The notes under the pieces were generated by a model. That model saw nothing but the letters and a program-made list of their open reading frames with translations, had not been told where the DNA came from and did no database searches. A DNA stretch of 41,769 nucleotides from Myxococcota bacterium (GTDB taxonomy: Bacteria; Myxococcota_A; Polyangia; JAAYKL01), in the NCBI GenBank assembly GCA_028278265.1, contig JANQET010000398.1, forward strand, positions 1-41,769, written 5' to 3'. The translations under genes were made by a program, and so were the position numbers. This document shows positions 1 to 8,628 of the stretch, piece by piece (position 1 is the stretch's first letter; each line of letters starts with the position of its first letter).

Positions 1-56
1 GGGAGGGTGAGGGAAACAGAGTTTTCCATTGGTTACACCACCGATCCCATCTGGTT

Positions 57-92
57 CCCTCCCCCAACGTCCAATTGTCCACCGGGGGAGGG
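57..92. repeat. Perfect 9-bp inverted repeat beyond the CapA gene
   Basis: CCCTCCCCC at 57-65 pairs with GGGGGAGGG at 84-92 across an 18-nt loop. It lies just past the stop of the minus-strand CapA gene, so it could fold in that transcript. No T-run follows, so it is not a classic intrinsic terminator. It resembles the GC-rich palindromes at 35371-35417 and 41690-41726. The window itself begins inside similar sequence (GGGAGGGTGAGG). Confidence 0.6.
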
Positions 93-115
93 CGAGGGAA
101 GGGCGAGGGAGGGGG
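84..115 (+). other. G-quadruplex-forming motif
   Basis: Six runs of three to five G, separated by one to three bases, occupy 32 nt on the plus strand. This meets the usual pattern for an intramolecular G-quadruplex. It begins in the right arm of the 57-92 inverted repeat and ends ten bases before the CapA stop codon. On the minus-strand mRNA it would be a C-rich 3' tail, so any quadruplex would form in the DNA non-template strand or in antisense RNA. Confidence 0.55.
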
Positions 116-124
116 CTCCATGGC

Positions 125-1297
125 TCAGTCCAAATCGATGTACAGGTACTCGCCGAACCGATCCCGGCTGCGTTTGATCAGCCCTGCTTGGACCAGATCG
201 GCGTCACTCCTCTCCAGCAGGAGGGACGAGAACCGGTTGAATTCCACCCCTTTGAGCAGGTAGGGCTGAAACCCTGATGTGCGGTTGTCGCTGTTGATCG
301 GGTAGAGCTTGAGGCGTTTTCTCAACTCCCCGGTGTCCCGGCTCAATTCGAGTTTGGCGATGATGCTGTAGGGGGTGGAATTCAGTTTGCCGTATCGCCC
401 CCGCGAGTTCATCACGAAATTGCCCAAGTTGTAGAGGATGAACCGGCCCTGGTACCGTTCGATTTCCTGAAATCGATGGGCGCCGTGACCGATGACCAGA
501 TCGACCCCTGCTTTGATCAGGCGCTTGGCCAACTTGCGCTGGTGGCCGGTGCGCCACATATAATTTTTCCCCCAATGGGGAAAGGCGATGAGATACCCCT
601 GTCGGTTGTTTTTTCGCCAGCTGCGGACGATGTGGCCAACCCCCTTTTTTTTCAGCGGGGCCACCCCCGGTTTGTCGCCTGCCGCGTAGAAGCCGTACTT
701 CTCGTCGTAGTTGCCCCGGTGCTCGAAGCCGCTGAGTATGTCGATGCGCGCTTGAGGTGCTGTTGCCGGCGGCCTCAAGGTGAGCGGCTCAAGGGCGCGC
801 TCTTCGGTCAATCCGGCTCCGAACCACTCGAGGCCGTGGTGCTCCAAAGCGGTGATGGTGTCCTCGAGTCCCTGGACGCCCAGATCCATCGTATGGTTAT
901 TGGCCAGGGATACCGCGTCGACGCCGATGTCGCGGAGCACCTTTGAACTGCGCTTTCCGTCGGACCAGTGAATGTAGGGTTTGTTCGGCAGGCGGTGCTC
1001 CCGCGCCGTGCTCAGAGGTGTCTCCAAGTTGGCCACCACATGATCCGCGCTGCTCAACAGTGCTTGGAGCCTGGTGAACGAGAACCCATAGCCGAACCGC
1101 TCGAGAATGTTGATCCGGCCGCGGCGGGCTCGGCTCTCCTGATAGTTGTCACCCGGGTGTGTGTCGCCGAGAAAGATGACGGACATGAACACCGGCCGGG
1201 GGTGTTGAACGACCGCCCGGTTGCCTCCGGCGACAAACCAAACCAGCCCGAAGCCCAAGAGCACAGCGAGTGATACCAATGGGATTCGATGGGACAT
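125..1297 (-). CDS. CapA-family (PGA_cap) metallophosphatase-like protein, membrane-anchored
   Basis: This 390-residue protein has the CapA/PgsA fold used in poly-gamma-glutamate capsule synthesis and in many envelope proteins of unknown substrate. One hydrophobic segment at about residues 5-24 anchors it or serves as signal peptide. The motifs are GDTHPGD (44-50), NLET (90-93), ANNH (132-135), PHWG (240-243) and GHGAH (270-274), the acidic and histidine positions expected for metal binding. I chose the ATG at 1297. A longer frame would run into the kinase gene, while this start sits seven bases after the kinase stop, so the two genes probably form one transcript. No capB or capC lies nearby, so capsule synthesis is not supported; a periplasmic hydrolase linked to kinase signalling is possible. 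Confidence 0.85.
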   Translation of the reverse strand: MSHRIPLVSLAVLLGFGLVWFVAGGNRAVVQHPRPVFMSVIFLGDTHPGDNYQESRARRGRINILERFGYGFSFTRLQALLSSADHVVANLETPLSTAREHRLPNKPYIHWSDGKRSSKVLRDIGVDAVSLANNHTMDLGVQGLEDTITALEHHGLEWFGAGLTEERALEPLTLRPPATAPQARIDILSGFEHRGNYDEKYGFYAAGDKPGVAPLKKKGVGHIVRSWRKNNRQGYLIAFPHWGKNYMWRTGHQRKLAKRLIKAGVDLVIGHGAHRFQEIERYQGRFILYNLGNFVMNSRGRYGKLNSTPYSIIAKLELSRDTGELRKRLKLYPINSDNRTSGFQPYLLKGVEFNRFSSLLLERSDADLVQAGLIKRSRDRFGEYLYIDLD

Positions 1298-1304
1298 GAT
1301 ACCA

Positions 1305-2951
1305 TCAGTCACTGCTAACGACTGGCGAGGCGGCGCGGACACAGCGGACATTGCACCGATTGGCGACATTGAAATGGCTCACATAGCCGTCGGAAAAACT
1401 GGCGAACCAGGCCCGATCGGGCCGGCCGACCGTCGACGTCCAGTACCAGCCCTTGTCGTCGCCGAACAGCGCGCTGCAGGGTTCACTTTTCCCGCAACTG
1501 GCGCAGTGCCCGACCTCACCACTGGTGCTCGATGGATCACACCCCCCCAAAAGCTCGATAAACTCAGCTCTGGTGGGTAGGCGATAGCCGGCCGGACAAT
1601 GGACCGAGGCCTGGTTCCAATTCAGCTCCAAACGAGCGCCGGCACACGCATTGCCGTCCCATTTGGTGCCGCCGACGCAGCGCAACCAGGTCAAGCTGGT
1701 CCCCGGTTGGGGCACTTCGGCGCGCTGTTGTTCGGTGTGTGTCGGCAAAGTGCGGTCAGGGGAGTTCTCCGCCGGGGAGTGCTCTGTTCGAGGGGGGAGC
1801 GGGTCAGCCGGGGCGGATCGATATCGGGTTCCCAGATAGAACGCCCCCAGGGCAACCATTGTGGCACAGGCCAGCGCGACGGCGATCCAGATGACCTTCC
1901 AACGGAGCGATCGCCGCAGGCCCGTGTCGGTTTCGGCCCAGCCGTTGGGTGTTCGCAGTTGGGTCGATTTTTCCTGGATTGGTGTCGGAGCGCGAAAATC
2001 GTTGGAGCTGTTGACGTGCTCTCCCAGGTTGCCGCTGGCCACGTGGGGTTTGGTAATCCCCTCGACCAGTCGGACCAGACCTTGTCGCCGTTTCGTTTCG
2101 CTGCCGTATGCCCCAATCGCCTCGATCAATGCGGTAGTGGTTTCAGGGCGTTGTTCCGGTTCTTTGGACAGCAGGCCGGCGATCAGTGTGTTCACCTTTT
2201 CGGGAAGGTCACTGCGCGAGGCCGACAGGGGTTTGGGATCAGTGGTGAGGATACTCGACAGGAGTTGGTAGTAGTCGTCGCCGTCAAAGGGCAGCGACCC
2301 GGTCAGCAACTCGTAGAAGATGACGCCGATGGAGAAGAGATCGGACCGGTGGTCGATATACTTGGGGCTGCGGACGTGTTCCGGGGACATGTAGGCCGGG
2401 GTGCCGAGTGTGAATCCGGTTCGCGTCAAGCGGGAGGGTCGGGTTTCCCGGATAAACTTGGAGATGCCGAAGTCGATCAGTTTGATAATCGGATCCCCGT
2501 AGCTGGCGCGCACGAGGAAGATGTTCTCCGGTTTCAAGTCCCGGTGGACAATGCCCTTTTCGTGGGCTGCCCCGAGGGCGAGCAGCACCGGTTCGAGGAC
2601 CCCGCAAGCGGTCGCCAGATCCAGGGGACCGGTGCGGGCCAGAACCTCGGCGAGGTTTTGGCCTTCGAGGTACTCCATGATGAGGTAGAACTCACCCTCG
2701 GCATATTGGCCTACATCGGTCACGTCGATGATGTTGCGATGACCGATCTCCGCCGCAGCGCGCGCTTCGCGATAAAAGCGCTCGATCATGTCGCTGTTGT
2801 CGGTCAGGTCGGCTCGCAGGAATTTGATCGCCACCTGCTTGCCGATGACCATGTGCTGGCCCAGGTAGACCGCCCCCATGCCCCCTTTCCCGAGCAGGCG
2901 GATAATTTTATATCGTCCGTCGATTATTTGTCCGGTTTTCCCTGACGTCAT
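1305..2951 (-). CDS. Membrane Ser/Thr protein kinase with C-terminal DUF1566-like domain
   Basis: This 548-residue Hanks-type kinase phosphorylates Ser/Thr of unknown targets. The kinase domain covers about residues 14-285, with the glycine-rich loop GKGGMGAVY (21-29), Lys43 in AIKF, HRDLKPEN (136-143) and DFG (160-162), all intact. A Pro/Thr-rich juxtamembrane region leads to a transmembrane helix at about 353-374 and a Pro-rich spacer. From about 420 there is an extracytoplasmic Cys- and Trp-rich domain with WNQASVHCPAGYRLPTRAEF, typical of DUF1566 (Lcl C-terminal) domains, which is plausibly the sensor. The start is the ATG at 2951, nine bases after GAGG; an in-frame TTG lies five codons upstream. 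It heads a likely two-gene unit with the CapA protein. Confidence 0.92.
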   Translation of the reverse strand: MTSGKTGQIIDGRYKIIRLLGKGGMGAVYLGQHMVIGKQVAIKFLRADLTDNSDMIERFYREARAAAEIGHRNIIDVTDVGQYAEGEFYLIMEYLEGQNLAEVLARTGPLDLATACGVLEPVLLALGAAHEKGIVHRDLKPENIFLVRASYGDPIIKLIDFGISKFIRETRPSRLTRTGFTLGTPAYMSPEHVRSPKYIDHRSDLFSIGVIFYELLTGSLPFDGDDYYQLLSSILTTDPKPLSASRSDLPEKVNTLIAGLLSKEPEQRPETTTALIEAIGAYGSETKRRQGLVRLVEGITKPHVASGNLGEHVNSSNDFRAPTPIQEKSTQLRTPNGWAETDTGLRRSLRWKVIWIAVALACATMVALGAFYLGTRYRSAPADPLPPRTEHSPAENSPDRTLPTHTEQQRAEVPQPGTSLTWLRCVGGTKWDGNACAGARLELNWNQASVHCPAGYRLPTRAEFIELLGGCDPSSTSGEVGHCASCGKSEPCSALFGDDKGWYWTSTVGRPDRAWFASFSDGYVSHFNVANRCNVRCVRAASPVVSSD

Positions 2952-3139
2952 TTCGTTAAGCCTCAAATAGGCAATGCCCCAGTCATTAATTGCCAGACGA
3001 GCCTATACCATAATCCTCTCGAATGAAAAGAGGTTCGCTTCAGTGAACTGGATATTGGGTGTTAAATTTGTTGTGGAAATGGCACTATCGAGTCGATTCG
3101 GTCAAACCGGTGTTGAATGGGTCGAATCCATCTTCCAGC

Positions 3140-3167
3140 CGAGTACCGGCAGGCGAGCACCGGCAGG
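3140..3167. repeat. Tandem 14-bp repeat before a ribosome binding site
   Basis: CGAGTACCGGCAGG (3140-3153) is followed directly by CGAGCACCGGCAGG (3154-3167), one mismatch in 14. The pair ends just before the GGGGTGAGG ribosome binding site of the gene at 3176, so it lies in that gene's 5' leader. It is probably a recent slippage duplication. Confidence 0.6.
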
Positions 3168-3175
3168 GGTGAGGA

Positions 3176-3541
3176 ATGGGCATCAGAACACTTGTTTTTG
3201 TCATCTTAGGCGCAGTTATTTCGACCCCGGCGCGAGCCTGGGAAGAGCATTCGTGCAAGGATATTCCGGTGCGTAAAATGAAGATAGTCGTTCACAGCAA
3301 CAAGCACGCCAATCCGGATGCGCACCGCATCCTCCATGTGGACATCCCCTCGAGTTTGTGTGCCATCGCACCGGCGGCCTACTACGACCTGTTTCTGGAC
3401 ACCCGGGAAAATGCCGAGCTCTACCAACTGTTGCGGACCGCCGTGTCGGCCGATGCCAGAATCACCATCGCCTACGACAGCCACCAAACCAAAGGGTGGT
3501 ATTACGCGATCACCTCGATCTCGATTGTCGGCTACAATTAG
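3176..3541 (+). CDS. Small secreted protein of unknown function
   Basis: A 121-residue protein with a clear Sec signal peptide (MGIRTLVFVILGAVISTPARA, likely cut after ARA). I do not recognise the mature part. It has two cysteines (in EHSCKD and SSLCAI) that could form a periplasmic disulfide, and its C-terminal half, with the ends DARITIAYDSHQT and YYAITSISIVGYN, looks like beta strands. GGGGTGAGG precedes the ATG. The gene is divergent from the kinase and convergent with the membrane protein that follows; their stop codons overlap (TAG at 3539-3541, minus-strand TAA at 3538-3540), leaving no space for a separate terminator. Confidence 0.75.
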   Translation: MGIRTLVFVILGAVISTPARAWEEHSCKDIPVRKMKIVVHSNKHANPDAHRILHVDIPSSLCAIAPAAYYDLFLDTRENAELYQLLRTAVSADARITIAYDSHQTKGWYYAITSISIVGYN

Positions 3542-5217
3542 TGGGATGTCTCACCCGCTCTCGAGCGATAGCGTTGGATCGATTGGTCAATCCTGCGGTG
3601 TTGGTTGGGGGTGAACCGTGCTGTGGTCCGAGCGCGTTCCAGCACCCCAATGGCCTCGGCGGGGCTGTCGGCCAATGCCTTTGTCTCGGCGAGGGAGAGC
3701 CAGCCGTCGAGATGGCCCGGCCAGAGCGTGAGCGCCTGGGTCAGCAGCTGTTCGGCTGCTCGAAGATTTCCGTCCCGTTGGGTGATGATGTCGGCCTGCA
3801 GACAGAGGATTTTCGCGCGAAACGGGGGACTCAGCGCCGTATCGGGATTGATCGATTGCAGCACCTGCTCGGCGGCGCTGAAGGCCCGGCGCTCGTTGAG
3901 GGCGGCGGCGAGGTTGATCACCGGGTAGGCGGCTGTCGGATGGTAGTGCCGCTCGGCTTGCCACAGGGTCACCGGATTCTGCCATTCGCTCACTCGAACA
4001 AAGGAGAGCCCGCTGAGTAGGATGATGTAGACCGCCCCCAGGGGAAGAAACAGTCGACGCTGTTGATAGCGTGCGATCACCGGGTAGAGGCCGATCAACA
4101 GGAGACCGTAGGGCAGGTGAAAGTACCGCAGCGGAATCCAGTGGCTGCCGATGTCGACGGAGAGCAGGGACAGGGCGAGCATTCCACCCGCGCCGATGAA
4201 GGTACCGGACATGAACGATTGTCCCGACAGCCGGCGTACACTGGTGATACCGGCAGCCAGGAGCAGTGCCCCGCCAATCCCGATGGCGATGACGGCTTCA
4301 AAGCCGCTTTCGGCAATAGACAGATGGGTGCCCGTGGGAATCGGACCGACGGCGCGCCAGCTCAGTTGGGTAACACCGGCGAGCACGAGCCTGGAATATT
4401 CCGGAACATCGAACAGTGATGGCACAGCGACACTGCCGATCACCGCACTGCGCAGCGAGAAGTACAGTCCCACCGGCAGGATCGCGGCCAGCCAACAAGG
4501 GATCATCCTGCGGGAGAAGATCGGTTCGCCGGTGGAGATGATTCCCGCGGCCAAGAGGGGTGTGAACACCGAGAGTACGCCAAGCTCTTTTGACAGACAG
4601 GCCGACAATCCGAGCAATGCCACGACCGGTAGGGCGTTCTTGGGAGAGCGTTTGCCGGTGAACCGGTCGGCGAGCCACGCGGTCTGGAGCAGCATGAACG
4701 CCCCGGCCAGATGATCCGCCGCATTGCTGGCCAAACAGAGCACCTCGGCGGCAAAGGGGTGGGCGGCGAAGCAGAGCACCAGCAGGCGGGCCGCATTCCC
4801 GGTGGGTCGGTTCGTTTTCGTCGCTGATCCGAATCTGGCCAGCACCGCGAACAAACCGGCAGCACAAGCGCCCAAGCACAGCAGGGAGACGATCCGGTAG
4901 GGCAGGGCGGTCACCCCGAAGAGCACTTGGGGGAAGCGAAGTACCAGACTGGTGAGCGGCCGCCAGAGGAACCCCTCACCGCTCTCGGAGGAGGCGCTGT
5001 TGTCCCAAAATGGCTGAGTTATCACCTGCCACAGGTCGAACGATCCCCCTCGAGCCGCGAGCTCGTTGATGAAGAACTGATCATCCCAGGCCAGCTCATT
5101 TCCCAGGCACAAGAGCAGGGCCCCGGCCGTCGTGAACAGGGCGAGCCCCAAGAGGCCCTGTTGACCGATCCATTTCAGCCAGCGGGGCCGGAGGGGATTG
5201 GTGTGCGGATGTTGCAT
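3538..5217 (-). CDS. Polytopic membrane protein with C-terminal TPR repeats (TMTC/GT-C-like)
   Basis: The protein has about 559 residues from the ATG at 5217; an upstream in-frame GTG at 5286 would add 23 residues. About ten hydrophobic segments fill roughly residues 20-425. Early in the sequence NELAWDDQFFINE places an acidic pair in the first exterior loop, as in GT-C type glycosyltransferases and eukaryotic TMTC proteins. After the last helix come TPR-like repeats (from about 430), for example AAYPVINLAAALNERRAFSAAEQVLQ and LDGWLSLAETKALADSPAEAIGVLERAR. By family analogy it may transfer a sugar from a lipid carrier to an exported protein. That is inference; no substrate is visible. It is transcribed away from the START-like gene across a 287-bp divergent region. 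Confidence 0.72.
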   Translation of the reverse strand: MQHPHTNPLRPRWLKWIGQQGLLGLALFTTAGALLLCLGNELAWDDQFFINELAARGGSFDLWQVITQPFWDNSASSESGEGFLWRPLTSLVLRFPQVLFGVTALPYRIVSLLCLGACAAGLFAVLARFGSATKTNRPTGNAARLLVLCFAAHPFAAEVLCLASNAADHLAGAFMLLQTAWLADRFTGKRSPKNALPVVALLGLSACLSKELGVLSVFTPLLAAGIISTGEPIFSRRMIPCWLAAILPVGLYFSLRSAVIGSVAVPSLFDVPEYSRLVLAGVTQLSWRAVGPIPTGTHLSIAESGFEAVIAIGIGGALLLAAGITSVRRLSGQSFMSGTFIGAGGMLALSLLSVDIGSHWIPLRYFHLPYGLLLIGLYPVIARYQQRRLFLPLGAVYIILLSGLSFVRVSEWQNPVTLWQAERHYHPTAAYPVINLAAALNERRAFSAAEQVLQSINPDTALSPPFRAKILCLQADIITQRDGNLRAAEQLLTQALTLWPGHLDGWLSLAETKALADSPAEAIGVLERARTTARFTPNQHRRIDQSIQRYRSRAGETSH

Positions 5218-5504
5218 TGCGCTCAATTTCTCATCATGTTCCGGTTGGGCGGCTTCAGCCAAAAAAAGCACCCAATAAAAATCCACGCCGAGGTGATCGG
5301 ATTCGTTTATTTATTGGCGGTTTTGTGGCGATAGCATCGTTTTCCGTTTGAACGGTTGGTCGGTTTTCTCGCCGAATCGCTTGATTTAATTACGAAAATG
5401 TTGTTTTATACATAGCTGTGGATAGCCTCGACATCGGTCGATGATGGGTTATCTTTTACAGCTGAGGTGAGCGACGAACACCGTCGTAAAACCGAGCAGG
5501 CTTG

Positions 5505-6167
5505 ATGCAAAAGAAGCTCGCACCGATATTGGCCTGCTGCACTGTCCTTAGTGTGGGGACTTTGGCGGCCGATTCAACAGCTGTTGAATTTTCACGTCAT
5601 GAGCTGGGCCGTCTCGCCGCCGGGAAATCCGTCTACAAACCGCTGCAACTCACCAATCGGGATGGTCTGTACGGGGGCACCAGCTGGGCGCTGATCGATG
5701 CAAAGAGCGATGTGGTGTGGGAGGCGATTCTCGACTGGGAGGCCTACCCGCAGATCTTTCCCAAAACAATCGAAGCGAGGGAGCTGGCGCGCCGGGGCCG
5801 CAGTTCACTTATCCGGATGGAGATGGGCCATAAGCTGCTGCGCCTGCTTTGTCATGTCAACGTGACCCAACGAATTCAAAACCGAGCGATCGAGTTTCAG
5901 CTGGTCAAGAACCGGCCCCACGACATTGTCGACACCCGGGGGTACTGGCGCCTCTTTCCCCAGGCCGACGGACGAACCCTGGTGGCCTATGCCGTGGTGG
6001 TGGAGGTGCCGATGGGCATCGTCAACCTGCTGGGGGAGACCACCGAAGCCAAGCTCCAGTGGGGATTGCTGCATTCGCCACAAAATTTGAAGAAATGGAT
6101 CGAACGCCAACCGAGCACGCGGTACCAGCAAACCGCCTCCGTGGATCATAGCAGACACCCAAAATAG
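5505..6167 (+). CDS. Secreted START/SRPBCC-like lipid-binding protein
   Basis: A 220-residue protein with a short signal peptide (MQKKLAPILACCTVLSVGTLAAD). The body has the START/polyketide-cyclase pattern: GTSWALIDAKSDVVWEAILDWEAYPQIFP near the N-terminus, where a helix and the Asp-Trp-Tyr-Pro loop open the hydrophobic cavity, and a long amphipathic C-terminal helix ending LKKWIERQ. Such proteins bind lipids or other hydrophobic ligands; in the periplasm a role in lipid carriage or outer-membrane maintenance is a reasonable guess. GAGCAGG lies upstream of the ATG. It is convergent with gdhA. The ligand is unknown. Confidence 0.78.
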   Translation: MQKKLAPILACCTVLSVGTLAADSTAVEFSRHELGRLAAGKSVYKPLQLTNRDGLYGGTSWALIDAKSDVVWEAILDWEAYPQIFPKTIEARELARRGRSSLIRMEMGHKLLRLLCHVNVTQRIQNRAIEFQLVKNRPHDIVDTRGYWRLFPQADGRTLVAYAVVVEVPMGIVNLLGETTEAKLQWGLLHSPQNLKKWIERQPSTRYQQTASVDHSRHPK

Positions 6168-6230
6168 AAGGGTGACCTGGTATTCGCCCGCTACAAAAAG
6201 GGGCGCTCTTCTCCGGTGGCCATAGCGGTG

Positions 6231-6431
6231 CTACTTGGTGTTGGACTGTTTGACCAGCTCGAGAATATCCTCGAGTTGCAGCATGCCCTTGCCCAGCAGG
6301 GAAGCGTCTTTGAGATCGACGACAGCGGGGGATGGGTAGTGGTCGCCCGGCCCGCAGAGTACCGGCGGAAGTTCATTGCTGTACGGCAAACAAGCAGGGA
6401 ACGAGAACTGTGGGTCAGTCGGAGGAGTCGA
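6231..6431 (-). other. Coding-like 66-codon extension in frame after the gdhA stop
   Basis: The frame of gdhA stays open for 66 codons after its amber stop and ends at a second TAG. The last 40 codons show the strong G/C third-base preference of real genes here and read like a protein C-terminus: AVVDLKDASLLGKGMLQL followed by EDILELVKQSNTK. There is no ATG with a ribosome binding site; the only candidates are a TTG at 6389 and a late ATG. Options are a remnant of a displaced gene, a short gene with a weak start, or readthrough of the gdhA stop. GdhA proteins normally end at about the first stop, so this is not needed for the enzyme. Confidence 0.4.
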
Positions 6432-7793
6432 CTAGATCACGCCTTGATCGAGCATGGCGTTGGCGACCTTGAGGAAGCCGGCGATGTTTGCGCCATTGAC
6501 GTAGTTGACCTCTTTGTCGGTCTTGGCGTAGGTCTTGGCCGCTTCGAGGGAGTTTTTGTGAATCGCCTTCATGATGTTGTGCAGTCGGTTGTCCACTTCC
6601 TCGCGGGTCCAGGAGAGGCGCAGACTGTTCTGTGACATCTCCAGTCCGGAAACCGCCACGCCACCGGCGTTGGATGCCTTGCCCGGTCCGAACAGCACGC
6701 CCTTGTCGAGGAACAGCTCCATCGCCGCGGGTTGGGTCGGCATGTTCGCCCCTTCGGAGACACACATCACACCGTTGTTGATCATGTTCTGAGCGTCTTT
6801 GGCGTTGATTTCGTTCTGCGTGGCGCAGGGCAGCCCCACGTCCGCTTTGACGCCCCAGAGCGGGTTGTGGTCGGCGTTGGCGTCGACGGGGGTGTAGACG
6901 GCGCTGTTGTACTTGTCGGCGAATTCCTTAATCCGTCCCCGTTTGACGTTCTTCAGCTCCATTACGAAGGCGAGCTTGTCGCGGTCGATGCCCTGCTCGT
7001 CGTAGATGAATCCCGACGAATCGGAGAAGGTGACCACTTTGCCGCCCAGGTCGAGCACTTTCTCGGCGGCGAACTGGGCCACATTGCCCGAACCGGAGAT
7101 CAGGCACGCTTTGCCCTTCAAGTCTTTGCCGTTGGCTTTGAGCATCTCTTCGGCGAAGTACACCGCACCGTAGCCGGTCGCTTCGGGACGAATCAGGCTG
7201 CCGCCCCAGTTCCCGCCCTTGCCGGTCAGCACACCGGTGAATTCATTGGCCAGTTTTTTGTAGGAGCCGAACAGATAGCCGATTTCCCGGCCGCCCACGC
7301 CGATGTCGCCGGCGGGTACGTCGGTGTTTGGTCCCAGGTGGCGGAAGAGCTCCCGCATGAAGGCCTGGCAGAAACGCATCACTTCGTTGTCGGATTTTCC
7401 CTTGGGATCGAAATTCGATCCCCCCTTGCCGCCGCCCAAGGGCAACGTGGTCAGGCTGTTCTTGAAAATCTGTTCGAACGCCAAGAATTTCAGAATGCTC
7501 AAATTGACCGTCGGGTGAAAGCGCAGTCCGCCTTTGTACGGGCCGATGGCGCTGTTCATTTCAATGCGAAACCCCTTGTTGACTTGAACTTCGCCCCGAT
7601 CGTCAACCCACGGCACACTGAACATAATAACACGCTCGGGCTCGGCGATCCGCTCGAGGATCTTTGCCGCCCGAAACTCGGGGTGTTTCTCCATGACGGG
7701 TATCAATGAATCAAACACCTCTTTGACTGCCTGATGGAATTCAGGCTCATTCGGATTCGTCGACGTTACCTTGTTAAATGCGTCCTTGGTCAT
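6432..7793 (-). CDS. gdhA: NADP-type glutamate dehydrogenase
   Basis: A 453-residue enzyme that interconverts 2-oxoglutarate plus ammonium and glutamate, close in length to enterobacterial GdhA. The family signature is complete: KGGLRFHP, the catalytic-lysine segment LPLGGGKGGSNFDPKGK, and DVPAGDIGVGGREIGYLFG. A Rossmann fold follows with GSGNVAQFAAEKVLDLGG, and the C-terminus ends MLDQGVI. The overall form matches the hexameric NADPH-dependent family, which usually assimilates ammonium; cofactor use is inferred from family. The ATG at 7793 is preceded by AAGGAGAGG; a longer frame starts 11 codons earlier without such a site. The gene appears monocistronic with its own promoter. Confidence 0.97.
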   Translation of the reverse strand: MTKDAFNKVTSTNPNEPEFHQAVKEVFDSLIPVMEKHPEFRAAKILERIAEPERVIMFSVPWVDDRGEVQVNKGFRIEMNSAIGPYKGGLRFHPTVNLSILKFLAFEQIFKNSLTTLPLGGGKGGSNFDPKGKSDNEVMRFCQAFMRELFRHLGPNTDVPAGDIGVGGREIGYLFGSYKKLANEFTGVLTGKGGNWGGSLIRPEATGYGAVYFAEEMLKANGKDLKGKACLISGSGNVAQFAAEKVLDLGGKVVTFSDSSGFIYDEQGIDRDKLAFVMELKNVKRGRIKEFADKYNSAVYTPVDANADHNPLWGVKADVGLPCATQNEINAKDAQNMINNGVMCVSEGANMPTQPAAMELFLDKGVLFGPGKASNAGGVAVSGLEMSQNSLRLSWTREEVDNRLHNIMKAIHKNSLEAAKTYAKTDKEVNYVNGANIAGFLKVANAMLDQGVI

Positions 7794-7897
7794 ACACCCT
7801 CTCCTTCCTGAGTGTCTGCGAAGCACCGCACGCTCGGGGGCCTCTAATTGTTTCTTGAAAATATAAAACGAGAAGTTCGTCTTCCATGGACGCTTTG

Positions 7898-7927
7898 TTC
7901 TTAGGATTTTAGATTTGAGAGTGTCAA
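7898..7927 (-). promoter_or_regulatory. Putative sigma-70-type promoter of gdhA
   Basis: On the minus strand a perfect TTGACA (7922-7927) is followed after 18 bases by TAAGAA (7898-7903), a weak -10. It lies in the AT-rich gap between ompH and gdhA and would give a leader of roughly 100 nt. The -35 is convincing, the -10 is not. Confidence 0.35.
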
Positions 7928-7946
7928 GCGAAAAAGGGAAAAAAGA

Positions 7947-8507
7947 CTATTTCTTTTTGGCTTTCTTTTTGGCGCTGCCGCCTTTGTACTTGGTATTGTA
8001 CAATTGAATCAGCTTGTCGGTCAGATCGAGGTGGGTCGGGGCCCAAACAACGGCACCCGATGAGCGATCGTAGATCATCGTGTAACCGTCCGCTTTGCCG
8101 ATCTGGGCCAGGATGCCGCTCATCTTACCAAGGATTGCTTGGGTCACCTTGGCCTCTTTTTGGGCCAGCTCCCGTTGAAACTGCGCGTAGCTCTGCTGCA
8201 ATTCGGTGACTTCGCGGTAGTAATTTTCGGCTTTTCCCTGCAGCGCTTCTTTGGTCAAGACGTTTTGCTGCTTCTCGATATCTTCTTTCATCTTGACGAT
8301 ATTTTTTTCTTTCTTTTCGATCTTTTTTTGCAGATTGGTCTTGAGCTTGGTGAGCTTGGCCATCTCCTTCTTGCCTTCGTTGGTTTCATTCAAGGCTCGC
8401 CGAAGATCGACAAAGGCGATCTTCACCTCAGCGGCGCTGACCCGTGAGGCCATTGCAGCGACCATCAAGCAAGCACTGAGGCCGATTACTATCTTTTGCG
8501 TTTTCAT
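7947..8507 (-). CDS. OmpH/Skp-family periplasmic chaperone
   Basis: This 186-residue protein belongs to the Skp family, trimeric periplasmic holdases that escort unfolded outer-membrane proteins to the BAM complex. It has a signal peptide (MKTQKIVIGLSACLMVAAM, cut near VSA-AEV), the typical first strand VKIAFVDLRRALNETNEGK, a long Lys/Glu coiled coil at about residues 50-125 (the tentacles), and the returning strand DGYTMIYDRSSGAVVWAP with DLTDKLIQLYN. It ends in a Lys-rich tail (GGSAKKKAKKK). The ATG at 8507 is preferred: TAGGAG lies seven bases before it and almost touches the alternative ATG at 8513. It follows bamA, the usual arrangement. Confidence 0.93.
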   Translation of the reverse strand: MKTQKIVIGLSACLMVAAMASRVSAAEVKIAFVDLRRALNETNEGKKEMAKLTKLKTNLQKKIEKKEKNIVKMKEDIEKQQNVLTKEALQGKAENYYREVTELQQSYAQFQRELAQKEAKVTQAILGKMSGILAQIGKADGYTMIYDRSSGAVVWAPTHLDLTDKLIQLYNTKYKGGSAKKKAKKK

Positions 8508-8628
8508 CGTCATACTCCTAAATAGCAGTTTTCCTACACTGTCTCGTTGGCGTTCATTCTCGTTTTGACTTTGTCGAAACATATTTTATTTAGCGTTTTA
8601 CGCTGATTTTTCGTGGTTAAATTCCTCT

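Noticed and set aside
1599-2945. Plus-strand frame of 448 codons opposite the kinase
   Set aside because: The minus strand carries an intact kinase domain; the antisense frame has no recognisable motif.
8592-8604. Intrinsic terminator between bamA and ompH
   Set aside because: The stem AGCGT/ACGCT is only five base pairs and is followed on the coding strand by AAATAAAAT rather than a T-run.
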